A stretch of 25,059 nt of DNA from JBGQDM01 sp041495845 (GTDB lineage: Bacteria; Acidobacteriota; Terriglobia; Terriglobales; Acidobacteriaceae): NCBI GenBank assembly GCA_041495845.1, contig JBGQDM010000043.1, positions 1-25,059 of the forward strand, written 5' to 3'. Position 1 is the first letter of the stretch. The number at the start of each line of letters is the position of its first letter. Shown here piece after piece: positions 6,393 through 14,294 of this stretch. A model generated the notes under the pieces. The model did no database searches. It was not told where the DNA came from and saw nothing but the letters and a program-made list of their open reading frames with translations. The position numbers and the translations under genes were made by a program.

Positions 6393-7325
6393 ATGGCCGT
6401 GGTACCGAAAAACACCCTCTCCGCTGAAGCTATCCCCCTACGGGAAAAAGGGTTAGCGCCTGCGCCTGCCTACAGGAAGGGGCCAGCTTCAACGCCTGAG
6501 GAGCAGACCCAAGACTTTGCGCGGATGGAAGAGCGCCTCCAGCGGACGACCACGGCGCTGGCCTCCGCGGCACATGACCTCAAAACGCCGCTGGCGATTG
6601 TTTCCGGCTATGTGGAAGTGTTGCGCGGCGAGAAACTGGGCCCGCTCAACGAGCGTCAGCGCGAGGTGTTACGAGACATGGCCGCCGGCTGCCAGCGTCT
6701 GCACGCTTTCATTCACGACTTCCTCGCCTACAGCGCGCTGGAAACCGGAGAACTGCGTCTGCACCTGGAAGACGGGGACATCAACGCCTGCCTTTCCGAG
6801 GTCTGCAGCTTGTGGTCACGCCATTTTCAAGACAAAGGGTTGGCCCTGTATTTCCTTGCCAATGACAAGTTGTCACCGTTCGCGTTCGACCACGCCAAGG
6901 TGCAACGCACGGTTTCCAATCTGCTGGACAATGCGTCCAAGTACACGCCCACCGGGGGCACGGTTTGGCTGCATGCGGAACCTTACATGTGGGAGCGGCG
7001 AGCGCTCGAAGAACCGGGCCCGCGACCGGAACGTCGCCAGCGGTTGCTGGGCGCGCCGAATGCAGCGAAAGTCACCGTGGCCGACACGGGGCCCGGCATC
7101 GCCCCCGAATTTCAAATGGAAGTGTTTGACGATTTTTTTCGCCTCTCCGGCGCCGACGCCCAAGCCGATGGGATGGGGTTGGGACTGGGGATTGCCCGGC
7201 GGCTGGTGCATGCGTTCGGCGGCAAGATTTGGGTGGAAAGTGAACTCGGGGCCGGCTGCAAGTTTTCGTTTCTGCTGCCCGTCAGCCCCGCTCCCACACC
7301 AGCAGTTCGAGGGAAGGAAAAATGA
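6393..7325 (+). CDS. Soluble sensor histidine kinase
   Basis: 310 residues from the ATG at 6393; an ATG at 6375 would add six residues. A short N-terminal region of about 50 residues without a recognised sensor domain precedes the dimerisation domain with the H-box AAHDLKTPLAIVSGY (phospho-acceptor His61). The catalytic domain has an N-box with Asn176 and Asn180 (SNLLDNASKYTP), G1 DTGPGIAPE (about 231-239), an F-box FDDFFRL, and G2 MGLGLGIARRL (about 260). No membrane segment is present, so it senses a cytoplasmic cue or a partner protein. It overlaps the response regulator gene by 4 bp (ATGA at 7322-7325), which marks a cognate pair. Function is clear at family level; the signal is unknown. 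Confidence 0.9.
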   Translation: MAVVPKNTLSAEAIPLREKGLAPAPAYRKGPASTPEEQTQDFARMEERLQRTTTALASAAHDLKTPLAIVSGYVEVLRGEKLGPLNERQREVLRDMAAGCQRLHAFIHDFLAYSALETGELRLHLEDGDINACLSEVCSLWSRHFQDKGLALYFLANDKLSPFAFDHAKVQRTVSNLLDNASKYTPTGGTVWLHAEPYMWERRALEEPGPRPERRQRLLGAPNAAKVTVADTGPGIAPEFQMEVFDDFFRLSGADAQADGMGLGLGIARRLVHAFGGKIWVESELGAGCKFSFLLPVSPAPTPAVRGKEK

Positions 7326-8722
7326 AAGAAACCCCAAAAATTTTACTGGTGGACGATGAGCCGGGAATGTTGCGCTACATCCGCACCCTGCTCGAACTGG
7401 ACGACTACCAGGTGGAAACCGCCAACAATGGCAAGGAAGCTGTGGAGCGGCTGGAACAGGGCTCGCAGCCCGACCTGGTGCTGCTCGACTTGCTGATGCC
7501 GGAGTTGGATGGGCTGGAAACGCTCGAACGCATGCGCAAGATGAAGCCCAGCATCAAGGTCATCATGCTCTCCTGTGTCAGCGACACGCGCAAAGTGGTG
7601 CAGGCGATCCGGTTGGGCGCGTCAGACTATTTAACCAAGCCGTTTCAGAAAGCGGAACTCGACGCGGTCATCGGGCAAACACTGGAAACGAAACAGCCGG
7701 TGTACGCCGGCGAGATCGAAGAACTCTGCGACGACGTGTTTTTCGTGGCGGCGAGTCCGGCCATGCGCAAGATCCGTTCCCAGGCAGCGCTGGTTGCGAA
7801 CGTGGACATTCCGGTGCTGCTGCTGGGAGAGAGTGGCACCGGCAAAGAAGTCCTGGCCCGGTTGGTGCACAAGCTTTCGCCGCGGGCCCACCGCACGTTC
7901 CTGAAAGTCAACTGTGCGGCCGTGCCAGCCGATTTGCTGGAAAGCGAATTGTTCGGTTACGAAGCGGGTGCGTTTACCGGCGCGACCCATCCCAAGCCGG
8001 GCAAGTTTGAGTTGTGCAACAAGGGAACGATTCTGCTCGACGAAATTGGCGAGATGCCGCCACAACTGCAAGCCAAACTCCTGCATGTGCTGCAGGACCA
8101 GCAGTTCTCGCGTTTAGGCAGCCGCACCGTGGTGAAAGTGGATGTACGCATTCTGGCAGCCACCAACATCAATATTCCGGAAGCGCTGGCAGCCAAACGG
8201 TTGCGCGAAGATCTGTATTACCGGCTGAATGCGTTCACGCTGCAATTGCCGCCGTTGCGCGAACGCAAAGAAGAAATTCCAATTCTGTTGAAGCACTTCA
8301 TGGCGCGCATGTCAGAGCGCTTTGGCCGGCAGCCGCTGCCGCTGTCGCCGGCTCTTTTGCAGGCGTGTCAGGAATTTCCCTGGGCCGGGAATCTGCGCGA
8401 GCTCAGCAACTTTGTAAAACGGTATCTAGTGCTGGGCGACGAAAAGCTGGCGCTGAGCGAACTGGAACTGCGACCCGATGGCAGCACCCGGATGGCCATC
8501 GGCGGCAAGTCAACCGTGGAAGAAGGCGGACTGAAATCACTGGCGCGCAACGCCAAAGACGGAGCCGAGGCCGAAGCCATTGCCCATGCCCTGGAACAGA
8601 CCAACTGGAACCGCAAGCAGGCAGCGGTGCTGCTGCAGATCAGCTACAAAGCGCTGCTGTATAAGATCCGCCAGTACGGGCTGGCGCAGCGCGGCGGGCA
8701 AAAGCTGTCGGCTGGGGCGTAG
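7322..8722 (+). CDS. NtrC-family response regulator (REC - sigma54 AAA+ - Fis HTH)
   Basis: A 466-residue protein. The receiver domain (1-120) has acidic pair Asp11/Asp12, phospho-acceptor Asp56 (LLDLLMP), Ser84 and Lys106. The AAA+ domain has Walker A GESGTGKE (169-176), GAFTGA (216-221), Walker B ILLDEI (237-242) and an arginine-finger region LREDLYYRLN. The C-terminal HTH (about 420-456) reads WNRKQAAVLLQISYKALLYK and is nearly the same as in the two regulators on the minus strand. When phosphorylated by the overlapping kinase it should activate sigma54 promoters. The layout is like PrsR of exosortase loci, which fits the ATPase and kinase genes nearby. Candidate targets are the -24/-12 sequences at 4213, 5500 and 6068, by inference only. 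Confidence 0.92.
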   Translation: MKETPKILLVDDEPGMLRYIRTLLELDDYQVETANNGKEAVERLEQGSQPDLVLLDLLMPELDGLETLERMRKMKPSIKVIMLSCVSDTRKVVQAIRLGASDYLTKPFQKAELDAVIGQTLETKQPVYAGEIEELCDDVFFVAASPAMRKIRSQAALVANVDIPVLLLGESGTGKEVLARLVHKLSPRAHRTFLKVNCAAVPADLLESELFGYEAGAFTGATHPKPGKFELCNKGTILLDEIGEMPPQLQAKLLHVLQDQQFSRLGSRTVVKVDVRILAATNINIPEALAAKRLREDLYYRLNAFTLQLPPLRERKEEIPILLKHFMARMSERFGRQPLPLSPALLQACQEFPWAGNLRELSNFVKRYLVLGDEKLALSELELRPDGSTRMAIGGKSTVEEGGLKSLARNAKDGAEAEAIAHALEQTNWNRKQAAVLLQISYKALLYKIRQYGLAQRGGQKLSAGA

Positions 8723-8813
8723 ACTCCAAGCCTCCCGTGGCAAAGAGCAAACCGTCGCCACAGATGTTCACGGATTTCCCCCAGGGAGAACCCCGACTCG
8801 GGCATCCCAGGCA

Positions 8814-8839
8814 CGCGGGCGAGGGCGCCCGCGCCACAC
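8814..8839. repeat. AGGG-loop hairpin, copy 2 (convergent junction response regulator / SBBP protein)
   Basis: CGCGGGCG (8814-8821), AGGG loop, CGCCCGCG (8826-8833): a perfect 8-bp stem, followed by CCACAC. The 26 bases match the copy at 24728-24753 at 25 positions. No T-run is present. It lies in the 135-bp gap between two convergent genes that otherwise shows no terminator. Confidence 0.7.
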
Positions 8840-8857
8840 AAACAGCAAGTAATCCCT

Positions 8858-11800
8858 CTACTGCACGACCAGGGTGAAATCGGCGGTGCGGTTTACGCTG
8901 CCCGCGGCTCCCTGAGCGGTAATCGTGTACGTTCCAGCCGGAGTTCCCGTGGTCGCCGGCGCTGCCGCCTTGTTCCCGCAGGCGGCCTGGAACACCACCA
9001 AAGTGAGCAAACAGGCAAGCAACACGACCATCATGCTGCGACGGCGACGCGTGCTCCCCGCGACCACCACGCCAGCAAACGGCAGCCATAGCGCATACAA
9101 CCACGGGCTCGTGCTGTGTAGCGAGGCAGTAGTTGGACGGGCAACGGTGTTGACCGTCATGACCACGCTCACGGGGCTGGAGTTCGTGATCTTGGGCACC
9201 GGATTCGATCCCGTGGGGAACGTGCAAGTGGGCTGGCCGGTAACGCTGGGGACAAACTTGGAACAGCTCAGATTCGTGCTGCTGGAAAACTGCCCGTTCA
9301 GGGGTGTGACTTTCACCGTGAAAGGTACGGCAGCCCCTGCGGTGACGGTCTTGCTGGTGGGGCCGTCAATGCCGATCAGGAAATCTTCGACGGGCACGCT
9401 GCTGCTGGCGGTGTTGTTGCCGGCGCTGGGATCGCTGGTGCCGGTGGAATTAACGACCGCAGAGCTGGGCACGCCGCCCGGCTGCGTCGGCGCGAGCACG
9501 ATGCTGACCGTGGGTGCGGTTCCCGTGCCGGTGACGGCGATGTTGCCGAGCGCACAGGTAACGCTGCCAGCGGTGGGCGGAGCGCAACTGCCGCCACTCG
9601 CGGTAGCGGAAACGAAGGTCGCACCGGCGCTGGGCAAGAAGCTGGTGAGCACGACACCGGAGGCCGAGTCCGGACCGAGGTTGGTAACCGAATACTTGTA
9701 GGTGACCTGGCTGCCGATGGCAATCGGCGTCGGCGTGGGGATGACCGTCAATTGCAGATCGGCACTGCCGTCCAGCCGGGCCACGAAGGCATCACTCGCA
9801 CCTTTGAGGCTCGCCTGGAACTGCGTCCCCGCGGGCGGGAAATCGCCGGAAGTGGTGCGTCCGGTGATGAAGGCGTTCGCCGACGGATCGACAGCAATCC
9901 CGGTTCCGCTGTCGGATCCGCTGCCACCCAGATAAGTCAGGTAGGACAGGCCAGCGGCGCCGGAGGTGGTCGTGCTGACCTTGGCGGCAAAAGCGTCCTT
10001 CGTACCGTTGAGCGTGCTCTGCGGCACGGAAGTCGTGACGGCCAGGTTTGACGAGGACGTCTCACCTGCGAGGTAGGCGTTCTGGTTGGTATCCGCAGCT
10101 ACTGCGAACGCAGTATCCGCACCGTCGCCGCCGAGGAACGACGAATAGGTCAACGCCACGCTGGCCGAAGTCGGGTTGTTGATCTTCACGATGAATGCGT
10201 CGGTCTTGCCGCTGTCCGACGCGTGGGCAGGCTGGAACGCGGTTACCGGGTTCGTACCCGTAATCGCCGGGAAATCGGCAGAGGTAGTGGAACCGACCAC
10301 GTAGGCATTGCCGCTGCTATCGAGCGCGATGCCGGTACCGATCTCATCGCCGGTGCCGCCGAGGTAGGTGCAATAGGCGAGCGAGGTGGCATCCGGAACA
10401 ACTTTTGCGACGAAGGCATCCAGACCCCCCTTGAGCGTGGCCTGAAAAGCATTCACCACCGGCATGTCGGTGTAATTCGTTGTTCCGGTAATGAACGCGT
10501 TGAAGCTAGTGTCCACCGCGATGCCGCCGCCGGTTGTCTGCGCGCCCGCGGGAGTGGTGCCGCCGATGTAGGTGGCGTAGACGAACGTGGCGGCCGGGGT
10601 GGTCTGCAACGAGTTCAGCTTGCTGACAAAGAATTGGCTCGTGCCTCTGCCTGTGGGCTTGGCCACGCCGGCAAAATCGGTGGAGAGGGTGGTTCCGGTG
10701 ACGTAAGCGTTGCCGGAGGAATCAATGGCAAGTCCAGTCGCGGTATCGCTGGCACTGCCGCGCAAGTAAGTGGAGTAGAGCAAGGTTGCACCGGCGGCGT
10801 CGAGCTTGCTCACGAAGACGTGCGATGTGCCACCCGAAGCGGGCGCAGTCTGGAAAGCGTTGGTGGTGACGGGAAAGTCACCCGAGGTGGTGGTACCCGC
10901 GACAAAGACGTTGAACGACCCGTCCACGGCGATGCCGGCGGGTGCGTCATCACCGGTGCCGCCAAGGTAGGTGGCGTACAGCAGCGTGCCGCCGAGCGAG
11001 AACTTGGCGATGAAGGCCTCGGCTCCGCCGTTGGAACTGGTCTGGAGAACGCCCGTCGTGGTCGGGAAATCAGTGGAGGTGGTCGTGCCGGCTACGTAAA
11101 AATTGAAGCCGGAATCGAGTGCGATGGACGGGGCGAGTTCATCGCCGGTGCCGCCGAGGTAGGTGGAATACGTGAGCACCGGATCAATCACCAGCTCGCG
11201 GCGCGGGTCGTAGTTCGCCACGCGGAAGCCGATGCTGCGATCGGGCTGGAGAAGGAAGCGGCCGTCCACCGGCTTACGCGAGCCGTTTACCATCTGATAA
11301 ATCTGCGGGCGTTTCAGCTTCAGTCCACGGGCCGCGGTGCGGAGCCGGATATTGCCGTCGCCATCGAGGGCCACGTGGGTGGCTCCGGCAAACTGCAGGC
11401 GCACACGGCCCGGATCAGCACCGGGCTGGACGACGAAGTCGTACTCCAAACTGCCTTGCTTGCCGTAGTAGACCAGGTCCACACCGGGGTAAACCTGCTG
11501 GTAGCGGACGCGGGCGAACTGGGGCACGTTGCGGTGCCAGGCGGAAGGCTGATTGCCGATGAGGTAGTGGCTGCGGGCGGGGAGTTCCTGCTCCGCGGAA
11601 ACCAGACCCGGAGAGGCGCCGACGAGTTGCATGCGTACGACAGCGCCATCGGTGTTACGGCTGGCGGGCGCGAGCGAGAGGACGGCGGCATCCGAGGTGA
11701 GGAAGAGTCCGTAGCCGGCGCCGCGGGCCAGGTAACGGACTCGCGCATCGGTCTGGCCCTGGTTGGGTTCGAACCCGAGCGGCGAAGCACTGAACTGGGC

Positions 11801-12001
11801 GAGCGCGGCGCCCTTTTGCGCAGCCAGCGCGGGAACCGTCTGCGGCGATGCCAAAACCGCCGCGGAACCAAAGTGGGAACCAGGGTGGAAGCTGCGGGCA
11901 CCCGGGAGGAGCAGCGCGACCCCCGCCAGGGTCAAAATCAGCGCGGCCAGAACCACTCCGGACACAGCGCTCCTTCCCAAATTCAGGCGAATCAAACTCA
12001 C
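8858..12001 (-). CDS. Exported SBBP beta-propeller / DUF11 protein
   Basis: 1047 residues from a GTG at 12001, chosen because GGAGG lies 5 bases upstream; a GTG at 12052 would add 17 residues but has no ribosome-binding site. A hydrophobic N-terminal segment (about 13-32) acts as a signal peptide or anchor. Next comes the domain that precedes SBBP repeats, opening with FEPNQGQTDARVRYLARG and holding YYGKQGSLEYDFVV. At least seven SBBP repeats follow ([ST]TYLGGTGDE type, about 60-75 residues apart), then a DUF11 Ig-like domain (about 747-870, YSVTNLGPDSASGVVL). The end is unusual: a hydrophobic segment WLYALWLPFAGVVVAG (about 967), RRRR, a second hydrophobic run ending FQAACG, and a GTPAGTYTITAQG strand. 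Function is unknown; it is probably a surface or secreted protein. It stands alone on its strand. Confidence 0.8.
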   Translation of the reverse strand: MSLIRLNLGRSAVSGVVLAALILTLAGVALLLPGARSFHPGSHFGSAAVLASPQTVPALAAQKGAALAQFSASPLGFEPNQGQTDARVRYLARGAGYGLFLTSDAAVLSLAPASRNTDGAVVRMQLVGASPGLVSAEQELPARSHYLIGNQPSAWHRNVPQFARVRYQQVYPGVDLVYYGKQGSLEYDFVVQPGADPGRVRLQFAGATHVALDGDGNIRLRTAARGLKLKRPQIYQMVNGSRKPVDGRFLLQPDRSIGFRVANYDPRRELVIDPVLTYSTYLGGTGDELAPSIALDSGFNFYVAGTTTSTDFPTTTGVLQTSSNGGAEAFIAKFSLGGTLLYATYLGGTGDDAPAGIAVDGSFNVFVAGTTTSGDFPVTTNAFQTAPASGGTSHVFVSKLDAAGATLLYSTYLRGSASDTATGLAIDSSGNAYVTGTTLSTDFAGVAKPTGRGTSQFFVSKLNSLQTTPAATFVYATYIGGTTPAGAQTTGGGIAVDTSFNAFITGTTNYTDMPVVNAFQATLKGGLDAFVAKVVPDATSLAYCTYLGGTGDEIGTGIALDSSGNAYVVGSTTSADFPAITGTNPVTAFQPAHASDSGKTDAFIVKINNPTSASVALTYSSFLGGDGADTAFAVAADTNQNAYLAGETSSSNLAVTTSVPQSTLNGTKDAFAAKVSTTTSGAAGLSYLTYLGGSGSDSGTGIAVDPSANAFITGRTTSGDFPPAGTQFQASLKGASDAFVARLDGSADLQLTVIPTPTPIAIGSQVTYKYSVTNLGPDSASGVVLTSFLPSAGATFVSATASGGSCAPPTAGSVTCALGNIAVTGTGTAPTVSIVLAPTQPGGVPSSAVVNSTGTSDPSAGNNTASSSVPVEDFLIGIDGPTSKTVTAGAAVPFTVKVTPLNGQFSSSTNLSCSKFVPSVTGQPTCTFPTGSNPVPKITNSSPVSVVMTVNTVARPTTASLHSTSPWLYALWLPFAGVVVAGSTRRRRSMMVVLLACLLTLVVFQAACGNKAAAPATTGTPAGTYTITAQGAAGSVNRTADFTLVVQ
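9760..11180 (-). repeat. Seven tandem SBBP repeat units within the propeller gene
   Basis: The unit start coding for a [LF]xY[SA]TYLGG-type sequence recurs near 11178, 10985, 10780, 10585, 10380, 10153 and 9949. Spacing is about 190-230 bases. Each unit contains an AVDxxxNAYVxGTTxSxDFP-type core. Confidence 0.75.
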
Positions 12002-12006
12002 AAGGG

Positions 12007-12011
12007 CCTCC
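12007..12011 (-). promoter_or_regulatory. Ribosome-binding site that sets the SBBP gene start
   Basis: GGAGG on the minus strand, 5 bases before the GTG at 12001. Confidence 0.7.
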
Positions 12012-12121
12012 GAAAGAATTGCAGTTTGTCGGGCAAGGAAAGCGGCGCACACGAACCGCGGCAGCGGCGCACGCAGAGCGACTTCTCCCTGACACCAGAA
12101 CCGATGAAAGCTAAACTAACT

Positions 12122-12150
12122 ACTTAAACATCTGCGGGTTAGCCTGTCAA
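12122..12150 (-). promoter_or_regulatory. Sigma70-like promoter of the SBBP gene
   Basis: On the minus strand a perfect TTGACA (12150-12145), 17 bases, then TTAAGT (12127-12122). The -10 is weak. The predicted start near 12115 gives a leader of about 110 bases to the GTG at 12001. Confidence 0.5.
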
Positions 12151-12442
12151 GCAAGGCCGACGAGGCGCTGCCCGGTTGTGCTCCTTAGATGCAGATACTT
12201 GGGCGGAAGCTGTCTCGCGTCTCGAGATCTCTTTTCCGCCGGTGAACCGCCCCGGGCAGGCAGAGAAACCAGGGACGGGGAGGGCACGAAATGGGGTTTG
12301 ACAGTTCTTGTACCCGCCGGTCTTTTCGGCTTGCAAACGCGAGGAGTGGGCGTAAGCTGTTGGCGAGAGGCGTGATTTTCGCCCGGCGGGGAAGGTTCGC
12401 CCAGAGTGTGGCGGCCGATTTTTCCACCCGGGGAAACTTGGG
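12151..12442. other. Non-coding region between divergent SBBP and PilZ genes
   Basis: The gap between genes is 12002-12442. I find no credible gene, RNA gene or riboswitch here. A TTGACA at 12299-12304 points toward the PilZ gene but has only a weak -10 (TCTTTT) 17 bases on. Confidence 0.45.
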
Positions 12443-12820
12443 ATGATGCTTTCCGCTCAAGAACGGCGAGTGATGCGGCGGTTCGACATGCAGCTGCCCG
12501 CCTCGGTTCGTCTGGGCGACTCTGCCCTTCCCGAAGTAGCCACCGAAACCCAGAATGTCAGCGCCCGCGGCGTGTTTTTCTATCTGGATCGGCCGCTCGA
12601 GGTGGGAGCGAAGTTCGAGGTCACGCTAACGTTTCCACCGCACATCACGTTCACTGACCCGGTGCGAGTCAAGTTTCTGGCCCAAGTGGTCCGGGTGGGC
12701 GAACCCCGGCCGAGCGCACGGGTAGGAATTGCCGCCGTGATTCAGGAGTATGAGTTTCTGAGGTCGGAATCGCCAGAGTTTCTGTCGGCGATCGAGAACC
12801 GCTGGGACACGCTGAACTAG
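12443..12820 (+). CDS. PilZ domain protein (second copy)
   Basis: A 125-residue stand-alone PilZ domain. Motifs are RRVMRR (8-13, giving RxxxR at 9-13) and NVSARG (38-43, NxSxxG), then a strand-rich barrel with ARVGIAAVI near the end. It shares its layout with the PilZ protein at 5663-6055 but little sequence outside the motifs, so the two are not a recent duplication. It probably binds c-di-GMP; the partner is unknown. There is no signal peptide. ATG codons at 12443 and 12446 are both possible starts. A GC-rich nested inverted repeat follows the stop directly. Confidence 0.8.
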   Translation: MMLSAQERRVMRRFDMQLPASVRLGDSALPEVATETQNVSARGVFFYLDRPLEVGAKFEVTLTFPPHITFTDPVRVKFLAQVVRVGEPRPSARVGIAAVIQEYEFLRSESPEFLSAIENRWDTLN

Positions 12821-12858
12821 CGGCGGAAGTCCAACCCCAGCCCCTGAAGGGGCCGCCG
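12821..12858 (+). other. Nested GC-rich inverted repeat after the PilZ gene
   Basis: CGGCGG (12821-12826) pairs with CCGCCG (12853-12858), and inside it CCCC-TGAA-GGGG (12841-12852) forms a tetraloop hairpin. It starts at the base after the stop codon. No T-run follows, so termination would be weak or factor-dependent. Confidence 0.4.
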
Positions 12859-13016
12859 AGGGCGCGAGTGCCCGCACCGAGAAGCGGTTCCCTGATACGA
12901 AAACCCAACCGCCTTTTGTCGCCGCGGAGCCATGGCACTCACGATTCAGCGGCCCAGATTGCAGTTGCAGGCTCACGATTACCGCAGCGCGGCGTCCAAG
13001 GCTGCGGAGAATTTCC

Positions 13017-14126
13017 ATGACATTGTCTCGCACTTGCATCCTGAGTTTGATCCTGACGTGCATTTCTGTGACGGCGAGGGGCCAGATGGATCCGGCCTCG
13101 GATTGGCTTCGCGCCTCGGCTGCGGAAGCCGGCCTTTCCGCGAGCAAGCTGCAGGCGATGGAAGCAGCCATCCGCTCCGATGCGTTCAAGAAGATCGGGA
13201 GCGTCCTGATTGCACGCCATGGGCAGCTCGTCTACGAGCGCTACTTTGATGGCGATACAAACACGCTGCGCGACACGCGCTCGGCCACGAAGAGCATCAC
13301 GGATGTGCTGGTTGGTATTGCCATCGACGAGCACAAACTCAGCGGCGTTGATGCAGCGGTTCTTTCGCTGCTCCCCGAGCGCGCGCGCAAGGTGCAGAAC
13401 CCGGATTCGCGCAAGTCGAAGATTGCAGTCGAGGACTTTCTCACCATGAGTTCGCCGCTCGAATGCGACGACTGGAATGACGCCTCGCGCGGCAACGAAG
13501 AACGCATGTACCTGGTGGAAGATTGGGCGCAGTTCATTTTGGACCTGCCCATCCGTGGACGCATGCATCTGGGCGAACAGGCCGACCCGCCACCGTATGG
13601 CCGCAATTTCAGCTACTGCACCGGCGGCGTGTTCACGTTGAGCGAAGTGCTGACCAAAACGACGGGCATGCGCACGGACAGGTACGCGCAAGCGAAGCTG
13701 TTTGCTCCGCTCGGGATCACGAATGTGCAATGGGTGTACTCGCCGATGGACGTCCCACAAACGGGTGGCGGGTTGCGGCTGACGAGTGGCGATTTATTGA
13801 AGATCGCGGAGCTTTATCTGGATGGCGGCCGGTGGCGCGGAAGACAGGTGGTAAGCAAAGACTGGGTGAAGGCATCGATTGCGCCGCACGCGCGGATCGA
13901 TGAGGCGACCGAATACGGATATCTCTGGTGGTTGAAGTCGTTCGAGTCGGGAGGAAAGAAATACCCGGCATTCTTCATGTCGGGCAACGGTGGGAATAAG
14001 GTCCTAGCCATCCCTTCGTTGGAAATGGCGGTGGTCATCACGAGCACGAATTACAACACCCGGGGCATGCACGAGCAGACCGAGAAAATCCTGACGGAGT
14101 ATGTGCTGGCAGCAGTGGAGAAATGA
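13017..14126 (+). CDS. Exported serine hydrolase, beta-lactamase (class C / esterase) family
   Basis: 369 residues with a signal peptide (about 1-22, MTLSRTCILSLILTCISVTARG). The nucleophile motif SxxK is SATK (89-92) in DTRSATKSITD. The position of the usual YxN motif is YCT (200-202, FSYCTGGVF), and the last motif region reads SGNGGN rather than HxG. These are features of the beta-lactamase-related hydrolase family rather than of true AmpC enzymes, so an esterase, peptidase or amidase role is more likely than antibiotic resistance. It should act in the periplasm. GGAGA lies 6 bases before the ATG. The gene runs convergently into ccmD with only 39 bp between. Confidence 0.8.
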   Translation: MTLSRTCILSLILTCISVTARGQMDPASDWLRASAAEAGLSASKLQAMEAAIRSDAFKKIGSVLIARHGQLVYERYFDGDTNTLRDTRSATKSITDVLVGIAIDEHKLSGVDAAVLSLLPERARKVQNPDSRKSKIAVEDFLTMSSPLECDDWNDASRGNEERMYLVEDWAQFILDLPIRGRMHLGEQADPPPYGRNFSYCTGGVFTLSEVLTKTTGMRTDRYAQAKLFAPLGITNVQWVYSPMDVPQTGGGLRLTSGDLLKIAELYLDGGRWRGRQVVSKDWVKASIAPHARIDEATEYGYLWWLKSFESGGKKYPAFFMSGNGGNKVLAIPSLEMAVVITSTNYNTRGMHEQTEKILTEYVLAAVEK

Positions 14127-14165
14127 CGCGCCCGGCGAATTCCCGCACCCGCGAAGAGGGCTGTT

Positions 14166-14294
14166 CTACTTGCGCTTGAGGTCTTCCATGTCTTTCGCCA
14201 AGGCGCGAAAGCGGTTGATCAACGTCACGATGTAGCCGAGGTGGATGAGCCAGGTAACGGCGTAGGCGGCGTGCAGGAACGTGATCGGATTCAT
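14166..14294 (-). CDS. ccmD: CcmD-like small membrane protein
   Basis: A 42-residue protein with one membrane segment (about 8-25, HAAYAVTWLIHLGYIVTL) and a charged C-terminal tail (RFRALAKDMEDLKRK), the typical CcmD size and layout. CcmD stabilises the CcmABC complex and helps release holo-CcmE. The ATG at 14294 overlaps the ccmC stop (ATGA at 14291-14294), which supports this short frame over a longer upstream start. It is the last gene of the operon, and no terminator is visible after it. Confidence 0.85.
   Translation of the reverse strand: MNPITFLHAAYAVTWLIHLGYIVTLINRFRALAKDMEDLKRK

Noticed and set aside
10223..12127. A 634-codon open frame on the plus strand
   Set aside because: It lies wholly antisense to the SBBP gene, has low-complexity Gly/Arg/Val composition and no domain; such frames arise from high-GC codon use opposite repeats.
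12299..12327. TTGACA as a promoter for the second PilZ gene
   Set aside because: The matching -10 (TCTTTT) is poor and the leader would be over 100 bases; not strong enough to list as a promoter.
12002..12442. A c-di-GMP riboswitch before the PilZ gene
   Set aside because: I looked for the conserved GEMM core and did not find it; only scattered GC-rich short repeats are present.
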